From assembly GCF_030317105.1 (NCBI RefSeq), contig NZ_JASZYG010000003.1, forward strand, positions 62,001 through 126,000: 64,000 nt of DNA, read 5' to 3'. Under the pieces are notes generated by a model. It saw only the letters and a program-made list of their open reading frames with translations, made no database searches and was not told the origin of the DNA. Source of the stretch: Variovorax brevis (lineage in GTDB: Bacteria; Pseudomonadota; Gammaproteobacteria; Burkholderiales; Burkholderiaceae_C). Below, in pieces: positions 1 to 7,750 of this stretch. The position numbers and the translations under genes are program-made. The number at the start of each line of letters is the position of its first letter. Positions within the stretch are counted from its first letter, which is position 1.

Positions 1-328
1 ACCGGGCGACGCCCACCTCGCGCTGCTGCGTGCCCTCGCCGACCACGGCCACATACGCCATGTCCGTCAACGGGTTGATCGCAGTGAGCTTTTCAAGAAG
101 CTCCTCGCTGGGCGAGTTCAGGGTTTCCAGAAACCGGAAGCGCCGTGATTGCGGCGACAAGGCCTCGATGAACTTTCGTGCCATCTCGACGTCGTTGGTG
201 TTGATGGGCCGGATCAGCACGCGATCGCCGCCACGCAGCATCTCGGTCCATGATTCGTTGGAAAGGTCGTTGGCAGCCCGGGTTGCTTTGCTGGCAACCG
301 GGCCGGGGGATGTTGTTGCGCTGATCAC
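1..328 (-). CDS. GNAT-family N-acetyltransferase, 3' part cut off by window edge
   Basis: The reverse strand reads about 109 codons from a GTG start at 328 and runs off the window without a stop. An AAAGGA ribosome site lies six bases before the GTG. After a Thr/Ala-rich lead of about 30 residues the protein reads RVLIRPIN, then SPQSRRFRF, then MAYVAVV. This is the N-terminal strand-helix-strand layout of GNAT enzymes that move an acetyl group from acetyl-CoA to an amine. The acetyl-CoA loop lies beyond the edge, so the substrate cannot be guessed. The 'ALSPQSRRFRF' block resembles GNAT domains found in stress proteins and Pat-type protein acetyltransferases. It follows the collagen-like lipoprotein on the same strand. 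Confidence 0.75.
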   Translation of the reverse strand, partial: MISATTSPGPVASKATRAANDLSNESWTEMLRGGDRVLIRPINTNDVEMARKFIEALSPQSRRFRFLETLNSPSEELLEKLTAINPLTDMAYVAVVGEGTQQREVGVAR

Positions 329-437
329 GGTGTTTCCTTTGAAGCGGGTGTCAATGCGACAGGGGCGCATGACTAATCGTTCTGACCAGCAGGTCGATCG
401 ATGTGGATGCAACGCACTTGCGCAGGTCAATGTCTCA

Positions 438-773
438 TCACCGGGCGGGAACGACGACAACGGTGTCTCCGCCGGAGCCAGTGTTGCCCTTGGCGCCCGT
501 GGCACCTGTACTGCCGCGGCTGCCAGCTGCGCCTGGCGCACCGGTGTCGCCGCTCGCGCCCGTCATGCCGGCCCGGCCTTGATCCCCCGTGTCACCCTGC
601 GCACCGGTGTTGCCGGTGTTGCCTGTATTGCCAGTGTTTCCGGTTGCGCCCTTGGCACCCGTGTAGCCGGTGCTACCCGTGTTGCCCTGATTTCCCTGGG
701 GACCCATGGGTCCGGTGCACGCGCCCAATGCGAACATCGCAACGAGAAGAGCTGAAGGCATTACGTATTTCAT
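438..773 (-). CDS. Small collagen-like lipoprotein with Gly-X-Y repeats
   Basis: This 111-residue protein begins [10 protein letters not shown] with a good ribosome site (AAAGGA) eight bases upstream; an in-frame start 30 codons earlier has no such support. Residues 1-19 are a lipoprotein signal with a Leu-Gly-Ala-Cys lipobox, so the mature protein should be lipid-anchored in the outer or inner membrane. The rest is almost entirely Gly-X-Y triplets, including four GNT units in a row, and ends in a TVVVV tail. Such triplets form collagen-like triple helices in bacterial surface proteins. No globular domain is visible. It is close to the histidine kinase upstream on the same strand. The function is probably structural or adhesive; this is an inference. 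Confidence 0.85.
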   Translation of the reverse strand: MKYVMPSALLVAMFALGACTGPMGPQGNQGNTGSTGYTGAKGATGNTGNTGNTGNTGAQGDTGDQGRAGMTGASGDTGAPGAAGSRGSTGATGAKGNTGSGGDTVVVVPAR

Positions 774-932
774 GAGGATTCCTTTGGTTTGGGAACGCAG
801 TCCGGTGGACGCGTAGCGCACTTTCGGATGTTGCGTGCATCCCGTCTGTTCGGTGTCGCGCATAGCGCGTGTTCGCCAGCGAACAGAAGTGGCATCCCCA
901 TCAACTTCGGGAAAGCGTGGCGCAGGCCTGAG

Positions 933-2057
933 TCACTCGAGCGAGTGGCGCGGCAACCGGATGGTGAAAATGCAACCGGTTCCCGGCACGTCCAGCACAG
1001 TCAACGTGCCGAAGTCGGCCTCGATGCTCTTGCGCGCAATGGCAAGGCCCAGACCCAGGCCCGACTTGTCATGACTGTGCTGGCTGAAGGGCGCGAACAT
1101 CTTGGTGGCGCTCCCCGGCGGCAGCCCTCCGCAGTGATCTTCGACGTCGATAAGGACGTGTTCGTCGATCTCATGGACCTTCAAGGTGACATCGGTGTTG
1201 GCGTGCGTGAACTTGAAGGCGTTCTGCAAAAGGTTTGCCAATGCAGCAAGCAGCAGGTCGCGATTTCCACGGATGGCCAGCAGCGGATTGACAGGCGCAA
1301 CCTCCAGGACGCAACCTGCGGCGCGCGCAACGAGTTGCGCCGTGGTTTCCGAGTCCTTGATGAACGCCACGACGGAGAATGTTTGCCGCTGCTCGGGCAG
1401 GCCACTGTGCACCTCGGCGAGCGCCCGGGTGATCAAGGCGCCCAGCGCTGTCAGGCTGCGTTTCAGGACTGCCCCGGTGGCGCCGCTCACCGTCATGTTG
1501 CCCAGTTCGAGGGCGTGAATTGCGAGGGTTGCCGTACCCAACGCGTTTCGCAGTTCATGAACAAGGAATCCGAAACGCTCATTGGCATCAAGGCTCTGCT
1601 GACGCGCAATTTGCGTGTCGCGATGAAAACTGAACGCACTGACGGCGTCTGCAATGGCATTGTCCAGGCAACGGTTCAATGTTCGGAATTCGCCGATCGC
1701 AAACGGGGCCTCGCGTTCAAAAGCCAGGTCCGTGATCGCCTGGCAAAGGTCGCCATAGTCGTGAACGACCTGGTCCACCGTATAGCCCAGCTTCAACAGC
1801 GCCCTGCCATGGGCAGCAGCGCCCAGCCCCATCTCTGACAAGGCCAGCGAGTCCCCGCCTGAAGGCCCTGAGATCTTGATGCTGTCCGCGGGCTTGTCAG
1901 CCTCTTCCGCTGCAAGGGTCCTGATCAGTTGGTCGAGGAACAACGGAATGCCGCTTGCCAACTGTTGCTCAGTGACGGCGCGCCGGGGCCGCTGCGCAAC
2001 CTTTGACTTGCACCGTGCAACGAGTTCCTCCCGATGTTCGGAGAGAAAGTTACGCAT
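933..2057 (-). CDS. Soluble sensor histidine kinase
   Basis: A 374-residue kinase with no membrane segment. The N-terminal 150 residues are helical and resemble the RsbR-type/globin-like sensor modules of cytoplasmic kinases; no PAS or GAF signature is obvious. The dimerisation/phosphorylation block reads FLVHELRNA, with His167 as phosphoacceptor. The ATPase domain has an N box (NLLQNA, 275-280), G1 (DVEDHCGG, 304-311) and G2 (SGLGLGLAI, 332-340). All catalytic motifs are intact. No response regulator lies next to it, so it is an orphan kinase. The flanking genes (GNAT enzymes, a lipoprotein, a GAF protein) suggest a stress-signalling neighbourhood, but the ligand is unknown. Confidence 0.9.
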   Translation of the reverse strand: MRNFLSEHREELVARCKSKVAQRPRRAVTEQQLASGIPLFLDQLIRTLAAEEADKPADSIKISGPSGGDSLALSEMGLGAAAHGRALLKLGYTVDQVVHDYGDLCQAITDLAFEREAPFAIGEFRTLNRCLDNAIADAVSAFSFHRDTQIARQQSLDANERFGFLVHELRNALGTATLAIHALELGNMTVSGATGAVLKRSLTALGALITRALAEVHSGLPEQRQTFSVVAFIKDSETTAQLVARAAGCVLEVAPVNPLLAIRGNRDLLLAALANLLQNAFKFTHANTDVTLKVHEIDEHVLIDVEDHCGGLPPGSATKMFAPFSQHSHDKSGLGLGLAIARKSIEADFGTLTVLDVPGTGCIFTIRLPRHSLE

Positions 2058-2309
2058 GCTTTGTTGGCCTCCTGGCGTTGGCCGGTTCGTTGACGAATGC
2101 AGCCCGCTCTTGCTTCAAGGGCGGATTGCTTCAACGTCGCATTCTTCGCGCAGAAGCAACAATTGTCTGTGCGGTGTCGCACATAAGCGCGGTGCCACAG
2201 GCAATTGACAACTTCGCTTCAAGACCCTTTGCGGCTGAAAGCTGACTTCGGCACCTTGCGCGATGCTCGACGGCGTACCCCGGAACTTGACCTGCAGTGG
2301 CAGGTGCCA

Positions 2310-2993
2310 CTACTGACGCGAGACGATCTGAAGCGCCACTTCCTGATGGTGGCGAAACCCCATGCGTTCATAGATGCGGCGGGCATGGCTGTTGTCTTGC
2401 ATGACATGGAGAAATGGAGTCTCGCCGCGCGCCAGTTCAAGACGAATGAGCTTCTCGACGAGGCGACGCGCGAGGCCTCGACCCTGAAAGTCCGGGTGCG
2501 TACAAACCCCGCTGATCTCCCGCAGGCCACGTGCGGCCATGCGTTCGCCGGCCATTGCAACCAGTCTCCCGGCCTCGAATACGCCAAGGTATTCGCCGAG
2601 TTCGATGGTTCTCTCGGCGAAAGGCCCAGGCTGGGTCACGGCGACCAACTCAAGAATTTGCGGCACATGGCTCGGCCCCAACCGGACGGCAAGCAATGCG
2701 CCATCGTCCGCGGGGATCACGGCGGCGTCCCAAAGCATTTGGTTCGCCGTCGTGCCGGCATCGATTTGCCATCCGGAGGGAACGCTACCGGACAACCCGC
2801 CGCAATAGAAGTGTTCGCCAGGTGCACAGAACTGTTCCAGGGCAGCAAAGTCGGGCGAAGCAGGGTTCGCGAAGGCAATGATTGGAGAGAAGCCTGGTGC
2901 GTACCGTCGGGCTCCGCCGGTGCCAAGCGAATACCTTGCGTGTGGTCCTGTGAGGCTGTGCCAGGGAATGTTGTCGAGAAGATGCATTGGCAT
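2310..2993 (-). CDS. GNAT-family N-acetyltransferase (FR47-like)
   Basis: This is a 227-residue GNAT enzyme. The acetyl-CoA pyrophosphate loop is QGRGLAR (170-176), preceded by the strand REISGVCTHPDF and followed by NSHARRIYERMGF, the usual helix and strand of the domain's end. The first 120 residues form a divergent N-terminal half, as in FR47-like members. The family acetylates small amines or protein N-termini using acetyl-CoA; the substrate is not evident here. The start has no strong ribosome site. It stands alone on the minus strand, with about 250 bases to the histidine kinase gene downstream, in which I see no gene. Confidence 0.85.
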   Translation of the reverse strand: MPMHLLDNIPWHSLTGPHARYSLGTGGARRYAPGFSPIIAFANPASPDFAALEQFCAPGEHFYCGGLSGSVPSGWQIDAGTTANQMLWDAAVIPADDGALLAVRLGPSHVPQILELVAVTQPGPFAERTIELGEYLGVFEAGRLVAMAGERMAARGLREISGVCTHPDFQGRGLARRLVEKLIRLELARGETPFLHVMQDNSHARRIYERMGFRHHQEVALQIVSRQ

Positions 2994-3196
2994 GAGCGGG
3001 ACTCTGTATTTGGCACAGGGGCTGACTTCCAGCCGCTTTCAGCCCGGCGGTCGAACTCGACGAAACCAGTCCCGGGAAAAAGCAGGCGAACGGCTGTTTC
3101 CCGCATCCATCCTGCCACAGCCGCGACTGGCCGCATCGAATGCGTTGCGCAGTCTGCCGGATCAAGCCCAAGTTCCTCAATACCTGCGGTGGTGCC

Positions 3197-3706
3197 TCAT
3201 GGGTGCAATGCGAGCCCGCGCGCTGTGTCCACCAAGTGTGCTGCGAGCTTTGCAGACATTTCCAGCCGCTTGAACTCGCGCTCGCCCAGTTCAGGGCGAC
3301 GCTCGAAGCTGAAGCAGCACAAAGTGCCGAAAAGCGTGCCGTCCTGCAGCTGGACGGGCGCCGCCATGTAGGAGCCGATGGGAATGGAGGTCACCGGTAC
3401 ATCGTGCGTGGCATGGAGCGCCGGCACGTCAGGCATGACACGCGGCAGGCGACCGTCCAGGATTCTTTGGCAGAAGCTTTCCGCACGTGGCTGCGCAGTG
3501 CCCTCCAGTGCACGGATGCCGGCATCTGCCTCAACGCGCACAAACACGTTGCGTTCGTCGACATACTGCGTGACGAAGACAACATCCATCTGGAGATGCT
3601 CGCGAACCAGTCGCAACATCTGGCTGAGCGTGGGATCGAGAAGCGGATCGCACTTTTCGGGCGTCGCGAGAAGCAGCCGTCCCATTGCGGCCTCGAAGTC
3701 ACTCAC
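3197..3706 (-). CDS. GAF-domain sensory protein
   Basis: A 169-residue protein made almost wholly of one GAF domain, a small-molecule-binding fold. It starts at a GTG (VSDFEAAM). The sequence includes the typical strands SYMAAPVQLQDGTLFGTLCCFS and a central FCQRILDGRLPRV segment, which matches the GAF domains of diguanylate cyclase and EAL proteins. No output domain is attached, so it may work in trans or bind a ligand alone. A nearby cyclase and histidine kinase are possible partners, but this is inference. About 200 bases separate it from the GNAT gene downstream on the same strand. Confidence 0.85.
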   Translation of the reverse strand: MSDFEAAMGRLLLATPEKCDPLLDPTLSQMLRLVREHLQMDVVFVTQYVDERNVFVRVEADAGIRALEGTAQPRAESFCQRILDGRLPRVMPDVPALHATHDVPVTSIPIGSYMAAPVQLQDGTLFGTLCCFSFERRPELGEREFKRLEMSAKLAAHLVDTARGLALHP

Positions 3707-3761
3707 CTGCCCTGCCTCGATGCGAAGTCAGCGCATGGCGAGCCGGACGCATGCCCTGCTT

Positions 3762-4034
3762 TCAATTCGAATCGTGATGAAGCGTTCCGGGAACGGTGTC
3801 GACGTTCCATCCAAGCGCACTGCCCGATGGCACGTCCGTCCATGGGCTACCGGTCCTTTGGTGTCCGGCCAGCGCTTCCCTTGCGGTCTGTCTCGCAGAC
3901 TCGCGCGTTGGCAAGGGGCCTCGCGCATAGTCGACCACGTAGTTCGACATGCCCTCGCGGCCCAGATGAACGATCAACCAATAGAAGTGCCCGGGAATGG
4001 GTTCATCGACGATCACGTGCAGGTCTTGTGTCAT
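3762..4034 (-). CDS. Small conserved-looking hypothetical protein
   Basis: I read a 90-residue protein from the ATG at 4034 (MTQDLHVIVD). The frame is open further upstream to 4223, but the added 63 residues look like noncoding translation. The core HVIVDEPIPGHFYWLIVHLG reads like two amphipathic strands, followed by an Arg/Ala-rich helix (TRESARQTAREAL) and a low-complexity tail. I do not recognise a family. No membrane segment or signal peptide is present. It sits between the GAF gene and the cyclase-hydrolase gene, all on the minus strand. The start is uncertain because no clear ribosome site is visible. Confidence 0.5.
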   Translation of the reverse strand: MTQDLHVIVDEPIPGHFYWLIVHLGREGMSNYVVDYARGPLPTRESARQTAREALAGHQRTGSPWTDVPSGSALGWNVDTVPGTLHHDSN

Positions 4035-4300
4035 GAAGCTGGCGAAGGGAAAGTGGTTGATATGCGAGTAGCTCGTCAAGCCGGCCCATGCCACTGCTGC
4101 GACGCGCAATGGTTGCTTGCAAGCTCCGCCTTCAGGCAGTCTAGTTGGCAAGGGCGACATGCTGCGGAGCCACTCGTCACAAGCGTGAATAGTTGGCAGT
4201 GACTCTGGTAAACCACAATGCAAATCGCAGGCCGTTGTCCACCAAAAGTTCGCTCATCTGCCTCGCTGCAGCCCAATGCGCAGGGGGCGATCCGTTGAGG

Positions 4301-5746
4301 CTAGCCTGCCAGGAACGATCGCGTGTTCTCAAGAAACTGGTTGAAGGCCGGTTCGGCCTCGAAGAACAGGTGGTTGCGCCCATCCAGCGCCTGGAAGCGC
4401 GCACCGGGGATGCCGGCTGCCATGCGGCGGCCGGCTTCGAAGGGGACGCGGGCGTCACCGCGCGCGTGCATCACCAGCGTCGGTACGCGCACCTGCGGCA
4501 ACAGCGCGGTGACGTCGATGTTGCCGGCCGTCTCGAATATGCGCGCAGCGGTGTCCCCCGATACCGTGATGCGTTCCAGCTCGTTGAACCAGTCGGCCTG
4601 TTCCTTCGTGGCGTCAGGGATGAACTGCGAAGTGAAGAGTTGGCGGAAGGCGGCATTCTCCTTGCCCCAGCCCACGCGCATGAGCGTCAGCAGGGCGTCA
4701 TCTTCTTCGCACTGCGCCGCGGTGCGGGTGCGCTTTTTCCAGCCCAGCGCAAAACCACCGTAGAGGATGAGATGCGACACGCGCTGCGGATGTCGAACCG
4801 CATAGGCGATCGCAATGGCACAGCCCTGGGAGACACCCAACAGAGCGAAGCGCTCGTTTCCGATGGCGTCGACCACGGTCTCCAGATCGCCGACAAGGGC
4901 CTCGAACGAAATCTCGTCGACCACGCGATCCGACAGCCCGTTGCCACGGGCGTCGTAGCGGGCCAGGCGATGGTCTTTCGCCAGTTCGCGATAGAGATGT
5001 CGCCAGATGGGGCTCTCCAGGTCGAATTCGAGGTGCGTCATCCAGTTGCCGGTCTTGAACAATGGCGGTCCCTGCCCGATCGTCGAGTAGGCGAGTTGAA
5101 CGCCATCGGGCGCACTGCAGAAGTGGATCTCCTGTTTCAGTTCAACCGCGCTGGGGGCAGTCACTCCGGGTGCATGGCTGCGCTGCGCCGGCGCGATCGC
5201 AAAGACGTCCACCTGGTGGACGATGTTTTTCAGGGTACGCGGGCCGAGTGATTCGAAATTGGCCTTCAGCGTTCGATTCACCTGGTCAAAGACCTGGCGC
5301 GAAATGCAGATGCCGCCGGGCTCTGCAATGCCTTCGAGTCGGGCGGCCACATTGATGCCGTCGCCGTAGATGCGCGACTCGTCGTGGATCACGTCACCCA
5401 GGTTGATGCCCATCCGAAAGAGCATGCGTCGATGCGCGGGCACACTTTCATTCCGGATCGCCATCACGGTCTGAATCTCGACGGCACATTCGGTCGCGTT
5501 GATGACGCTCGGAAACTCGGCCAGGATCCCGTCACCGGCCGTATCGATGACGTGGCCGCCGTAGCGGTTCACCAATGGGAGCACAACGGACTGATGGCCC
5601 TTCAGCGCCTCGACCGTTGCTTCTTCGTCTTCGCCCATCAACCGGCTGTAGCCGGCGATGTCGGCTGCAAGGATTGCGGCAAGCCGACGCTTCATCGAAG
5701 GCTCGCCCCCACTCATCCTTGCGGTCGCTGCATGGTCGTCGTTCAT
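4301..5746 (-). CDS. Class III nucleotide cyclase fused to alpha/beta hydrolase
   Basis: A 481-residue two-domain protein. Residues 20-185 form a class III adenylate/guanylate cyclase domain: metal Asp29 (AADIAGYS), second metal Asp72 (AGDG), and transition-state residues Asn132 and Arg136 (INVAARLE). The usual substrate Lys before the GD motif is replaced by Asp68-Thr, so base choice or activity is uncertain. Residues 205-481 are an alpha/beta hydrolase with nucleophile Ser306 (GVSQG), likely acid Asp431 and His459 (GRNHLFF). No membrane segment is seen. The family pairs a cyclase with a hydrolase that may act as a ligand sensor. The gene is divergent from the DUF2652 gene. The start at 5746 avoids an Arg-rich upstream stretch that looks noncoding. 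Confidence 0.9.
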   Translation of the reverse strand: MNDDHAATARMSGGEPSMKRRLAAILAADIAGYSRLMGEDEEATVEALKGHQSVVLPLVNRYGGHVIDTAGDGILAEFPSVINATECAVEIQTVMAIRNESVPAHRRMLFRMGINLGDVIHDESRIYGDGINVAARLEGIAEPGGICISRQVFDQVNRTLKANFESLGPRTLKNIVHQVDVFAIAPAQRSHAPGVTAPSAVELKQEIHFCSAPDGVQLAYSTIGQGPPLFKTGNWMTHLEFDLESPIWRHLYRELAKDHRLARYDARGNGLSDRVVDEISFEALVGDLETVVDAIGNERFALLGVSQGCAIAIAYAVRHPQRVSHLILYGGFALGWKKRTRTAAQCEEDDALLTLMRVGWGKENAAFRQLFTSQFIPDATKEQADWFNELERITVSGDTAARIFETAGNIDVTALLPQVRVPTLVMHARGDARVPFEAGRRMAAGIPGARFQALDGRNHLFFEAEPAFNQFLENTRSFLAG

Positions 5747-5925
5747 GGCATCTGCGTTGACGGTGTCGAGAGGCCATATTACGCCGATGGAGGGCGCCCG
5801 GCGAGCCATCCTCGCCCGGCTCGGTATCGCCAGACCAGGTTGCCTTCGGGGTCTTGTCGGGGCTGTGCCGGATCTGCACGGGCGCGCGTGATTGAATGCG
5901 CTGACGCAAATCCCTGGAGCGAGCC

Positions 5926-6543
5926 GTGGCGACAACACATCCCGACGACGTGCTTTTCTTCATTCCGGACATCAGCGGTTTCACGAAGTTCGTGACCGAG
6001 ACCGAAGTGAGCCATAGCCAGCACATCATCCAGGAGTTGCTCGAGTTGATCGTGGACGCCAACCAGCTCGGACTGGAAGTTTCCGAGTTCGAAGGCGATG
6101 CGGTGCTGTTCGTTCGTCCCGGCGCGCCGCCGTCGCTGGAAGAGCTTTTGGCGCAGGCACGGAAGATGTTCGTGGACTTCCATTCGCACATCAAGCGGAT
6201 CGAGATCCTGCGCACCTGCACATGCGGCGCCTGCTCCACCGTCCATTGCCTTTCGCTCAAGTTCGTCGCGCATTTCGGGCCGGCCAGGACCATGCAGGTC
6301 AAGGGTCATTCGAAATTCATCGGCAAGAGCATCATCGTCGCGCACCGGCTGTTGAAGAATCAGGTGCCCGAGTCCGAGTACCTGCTGGTGAGCGAGGAGA
6401 CGCTGAACCAACTGGCCGACGGCACCACGACGGCCGCGTCGTTCGAGTGCGGAAATTGCAGCTACGACGAGATCGGGGAGGTGGCGTATCGGCACCATTC
6501 GATGGCGCCGTATCTGGCCGAGGCGAAGGCCACTGTCCCCTGA
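5926..6543 (+). CDS. DUF2652 protein with nucleotide-cyclase-like fold
   Basis: A 205-residue protein starting at GTG, with GGAG six to seven bases upstream. The N-terminus FFIPDISGFTKF (11-22) matches the first metal-binding strand of class III cyclases, and FEGDAVLF (about 53-60) matches the second Asp motif. DUF2652 proteins are relatives of adenylate cyclases whose activity is not established. A Cys cluster (TCTCGACSTVHC, about 94-105) and ECGNCSYDE (about 175-183) could bind a metal. It is divergent from the cyclase-hydrolase gene over a shared 180-base region. Enzymatic function is unknown. Confidence 0.85.
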   Translation: MATTHPDDVLFFIPDISGFTKFVTETEVSHSQHIIQELLELIVDANQLGLEVSEFEGDAVLFVRPGAPPSLEELLAQARKMFVDFHSHIKRIEILRTCTCGACSTVHCLSLKFVAHFGPARTMQVKGHSKFIGKSIIVAHRLLKNQVPESEYLLVSEETLNQLADGTTTAASFECGNCSYDEIGEVAYRHHSMAPYLAEAKATVP

Positions 6544-6671
6544 CCCCTGCGTGAAAGCGCTTCGCCACGCGTGTAGTCGGACGTGGGCCCGAGCGACGCT
6601 TCACTCGTATCTTGTGATCGATCCTGCCGGGCGCAACGTGAGCCGAGTGCGTGAGTACTGCCGCAGGTTCT

Positions 6672-7340
6672 TCAACGTTGGGCTGAAGGCGTCAGCGCCA
6701 GCCCAAAAAGGATGGCCAAGGGCAACGCCAGCGCCCACATGGACGCGCGCATGCAGGCAAAGGCGCCACAGAGCGCGCCGCATGCGAAGGCGATGAGTGG
6801 CCAAATCAACTTGCGAATCCTCTGGCGCAGTCCGGTATCCGTGGTGTCCCTGCGCAACAGCTCGACGAGGTCGAGCACCAGTTGGGTGGCGTTGCCTGTC
6901 ATGACCGTCGTGGGCGCCAGATCGCTGTAGACAAGGCGGGCCGCCGCATTCTGCACGCCCATCGCTGCTGCACCCAGCACCCCGGTGGCGAGCACCCAGG
7001 GCGCACCCGCATCGACGATGGGCTGGGCACGCCAGCCGCACAGCATGCAAGCCGCAAGCAGCGCACCCTGCAGCAGCAGGAGAAGGCGATGCACAGGCCC
7101 TCCCCTGCGCTCGACGGACAGGGCCAGCAGGCGTGAAGCGGCGACCGCGGCAATGAAAGCCGCAAACGCCAGGAGCTTGATCAGCACGCTCTCCGTCGGC
7201 TGTGCCATCTCGCTGCCGATGAGCACGAAGTTACCCGTCACGTGCGCCGTGAACAGGCCGAAGAGCGCGACGAAGCCGACCGTGTCGACATAGCCAGCGG
7301 TGAAGCCAAGTGCGCTGCCCGTCACCAGGGTGCGGCTCAT
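6672..7340 (-). CDS. DUF1275 (YoaK-family) membrane protein
   Basis: A 222-residue integral membrane protein with about six hydrophobic segments. It opens with GFTAGYVDTVGFVALFG, and contains AHVTGNFV and MTGNATQLV, which are the hallmark motifs of the DUF1275/YoaK family. The family's transport role is not established. Its ATG overlaps the stop of the DoxX gene by four bases (ATGA), so the two are translationally coupled. It is the last gene of the leftward amidohydrolase operon. Confidence 0.9.
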   Translation of the reverse strand: MSRTLVTGSALGFTAGYVDTVGFVALFGLFTAHVTGNFVLIGSEMAQPTESVLIKLLAFAAFIAAVAASRLLALSVERRGGPVHRLLLLLQGALLAACMLCGWRAQPIVDAGAPWVLATGVLGAAAMGVQNAAARLVYSDLAPTTVMTGNATQLVLDLVELLRRDTTDTGLRQRIRKLIWPLIAFACGALCGAFACMRASMWALALPLAILFGLALTPSAQR

Positions 7341-7750
7341 GACCGCTGCCGCTCCCGCTGCTGCTGCCGCGGCCGCAGGTCATGCCACGCCACGAGGACG
7401 AAGCCGCCGATCAGCCCGATGTGCTCGAAGAAGGAATTCGCCGCCATGAAACGCTCCGGAGGCGCCAGCTCCCAAAAGCGGTTGGCGACGAAGGTGGCGA
7501 ACAGGGTGAAGCCGCCAAGCATCAGTGCGCCCGCCCATCGGTAGAGCCCGGTCAGGATGAGCAGCGATGCGCCGATCTCGACCCCGATGGTGAGCACGGC
7601 CAGCGGCGCGGCGGGCGCGACGCCGAAGTGCTGCATCTCCGCGATCGCGGCCGGGAAATCGAATGCTTTGTTCAAGCCGCCCTGCACGTACGCCGCGCAC
7701 AGCGCGAGCAAGGCCAGCCACCGGAGCGTCACACCGCCCAGCATGCGCAT
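7337..7750 (-). CDS. DoxX-family membrane protein
   Basis: A 137-residue protein with four hydrophobic segments, starting MRMLGGVTLRW. The motifs GGLNKAFDFPAA, HFGVAP and GASLLILTGL followed by a GG-F-LFATFVANRFWEL segment fit the DoxX/YphA family. DoxX-family members are small inner-membrane proteins, some linked to thiosulfate:quinone oxidation or redox stress. The start lies 22 bases inside the 3' end of the amidohydrolase gene, and its stop overlaps the DUF1275 start. The tight overlap suggests a co-translated membrane pair. Its exact activity is unknown. Confidence 0.85.
   Translation of the reverse strand: MRMLGGVTLRWLALLALCAAYVQGGLNKAFDFPAAIAEMQHFGVAPAAPLAVLTIGVEIGASLLILTGLYRWAGALMLGGFTLFATFVANRFWELAPPERFMAANSFFEHIGLIGGFVLVAWHDLRPRQQQRERQRS

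Noticed and set aside
2058..2309. A gene in the 252 bases between the histidine kinase and GNAT genes
   Set aside because: Short frames there are Arg/Cys-rich and lack ribosome sites; I see only likely promoter sequence.
6544..6671. Terminator between the converging DUF2652 and DUF1275 genes
   Set aside because: A GCGTG/CACGC stem is present near 6551-6572, but no U run follows on either strand.
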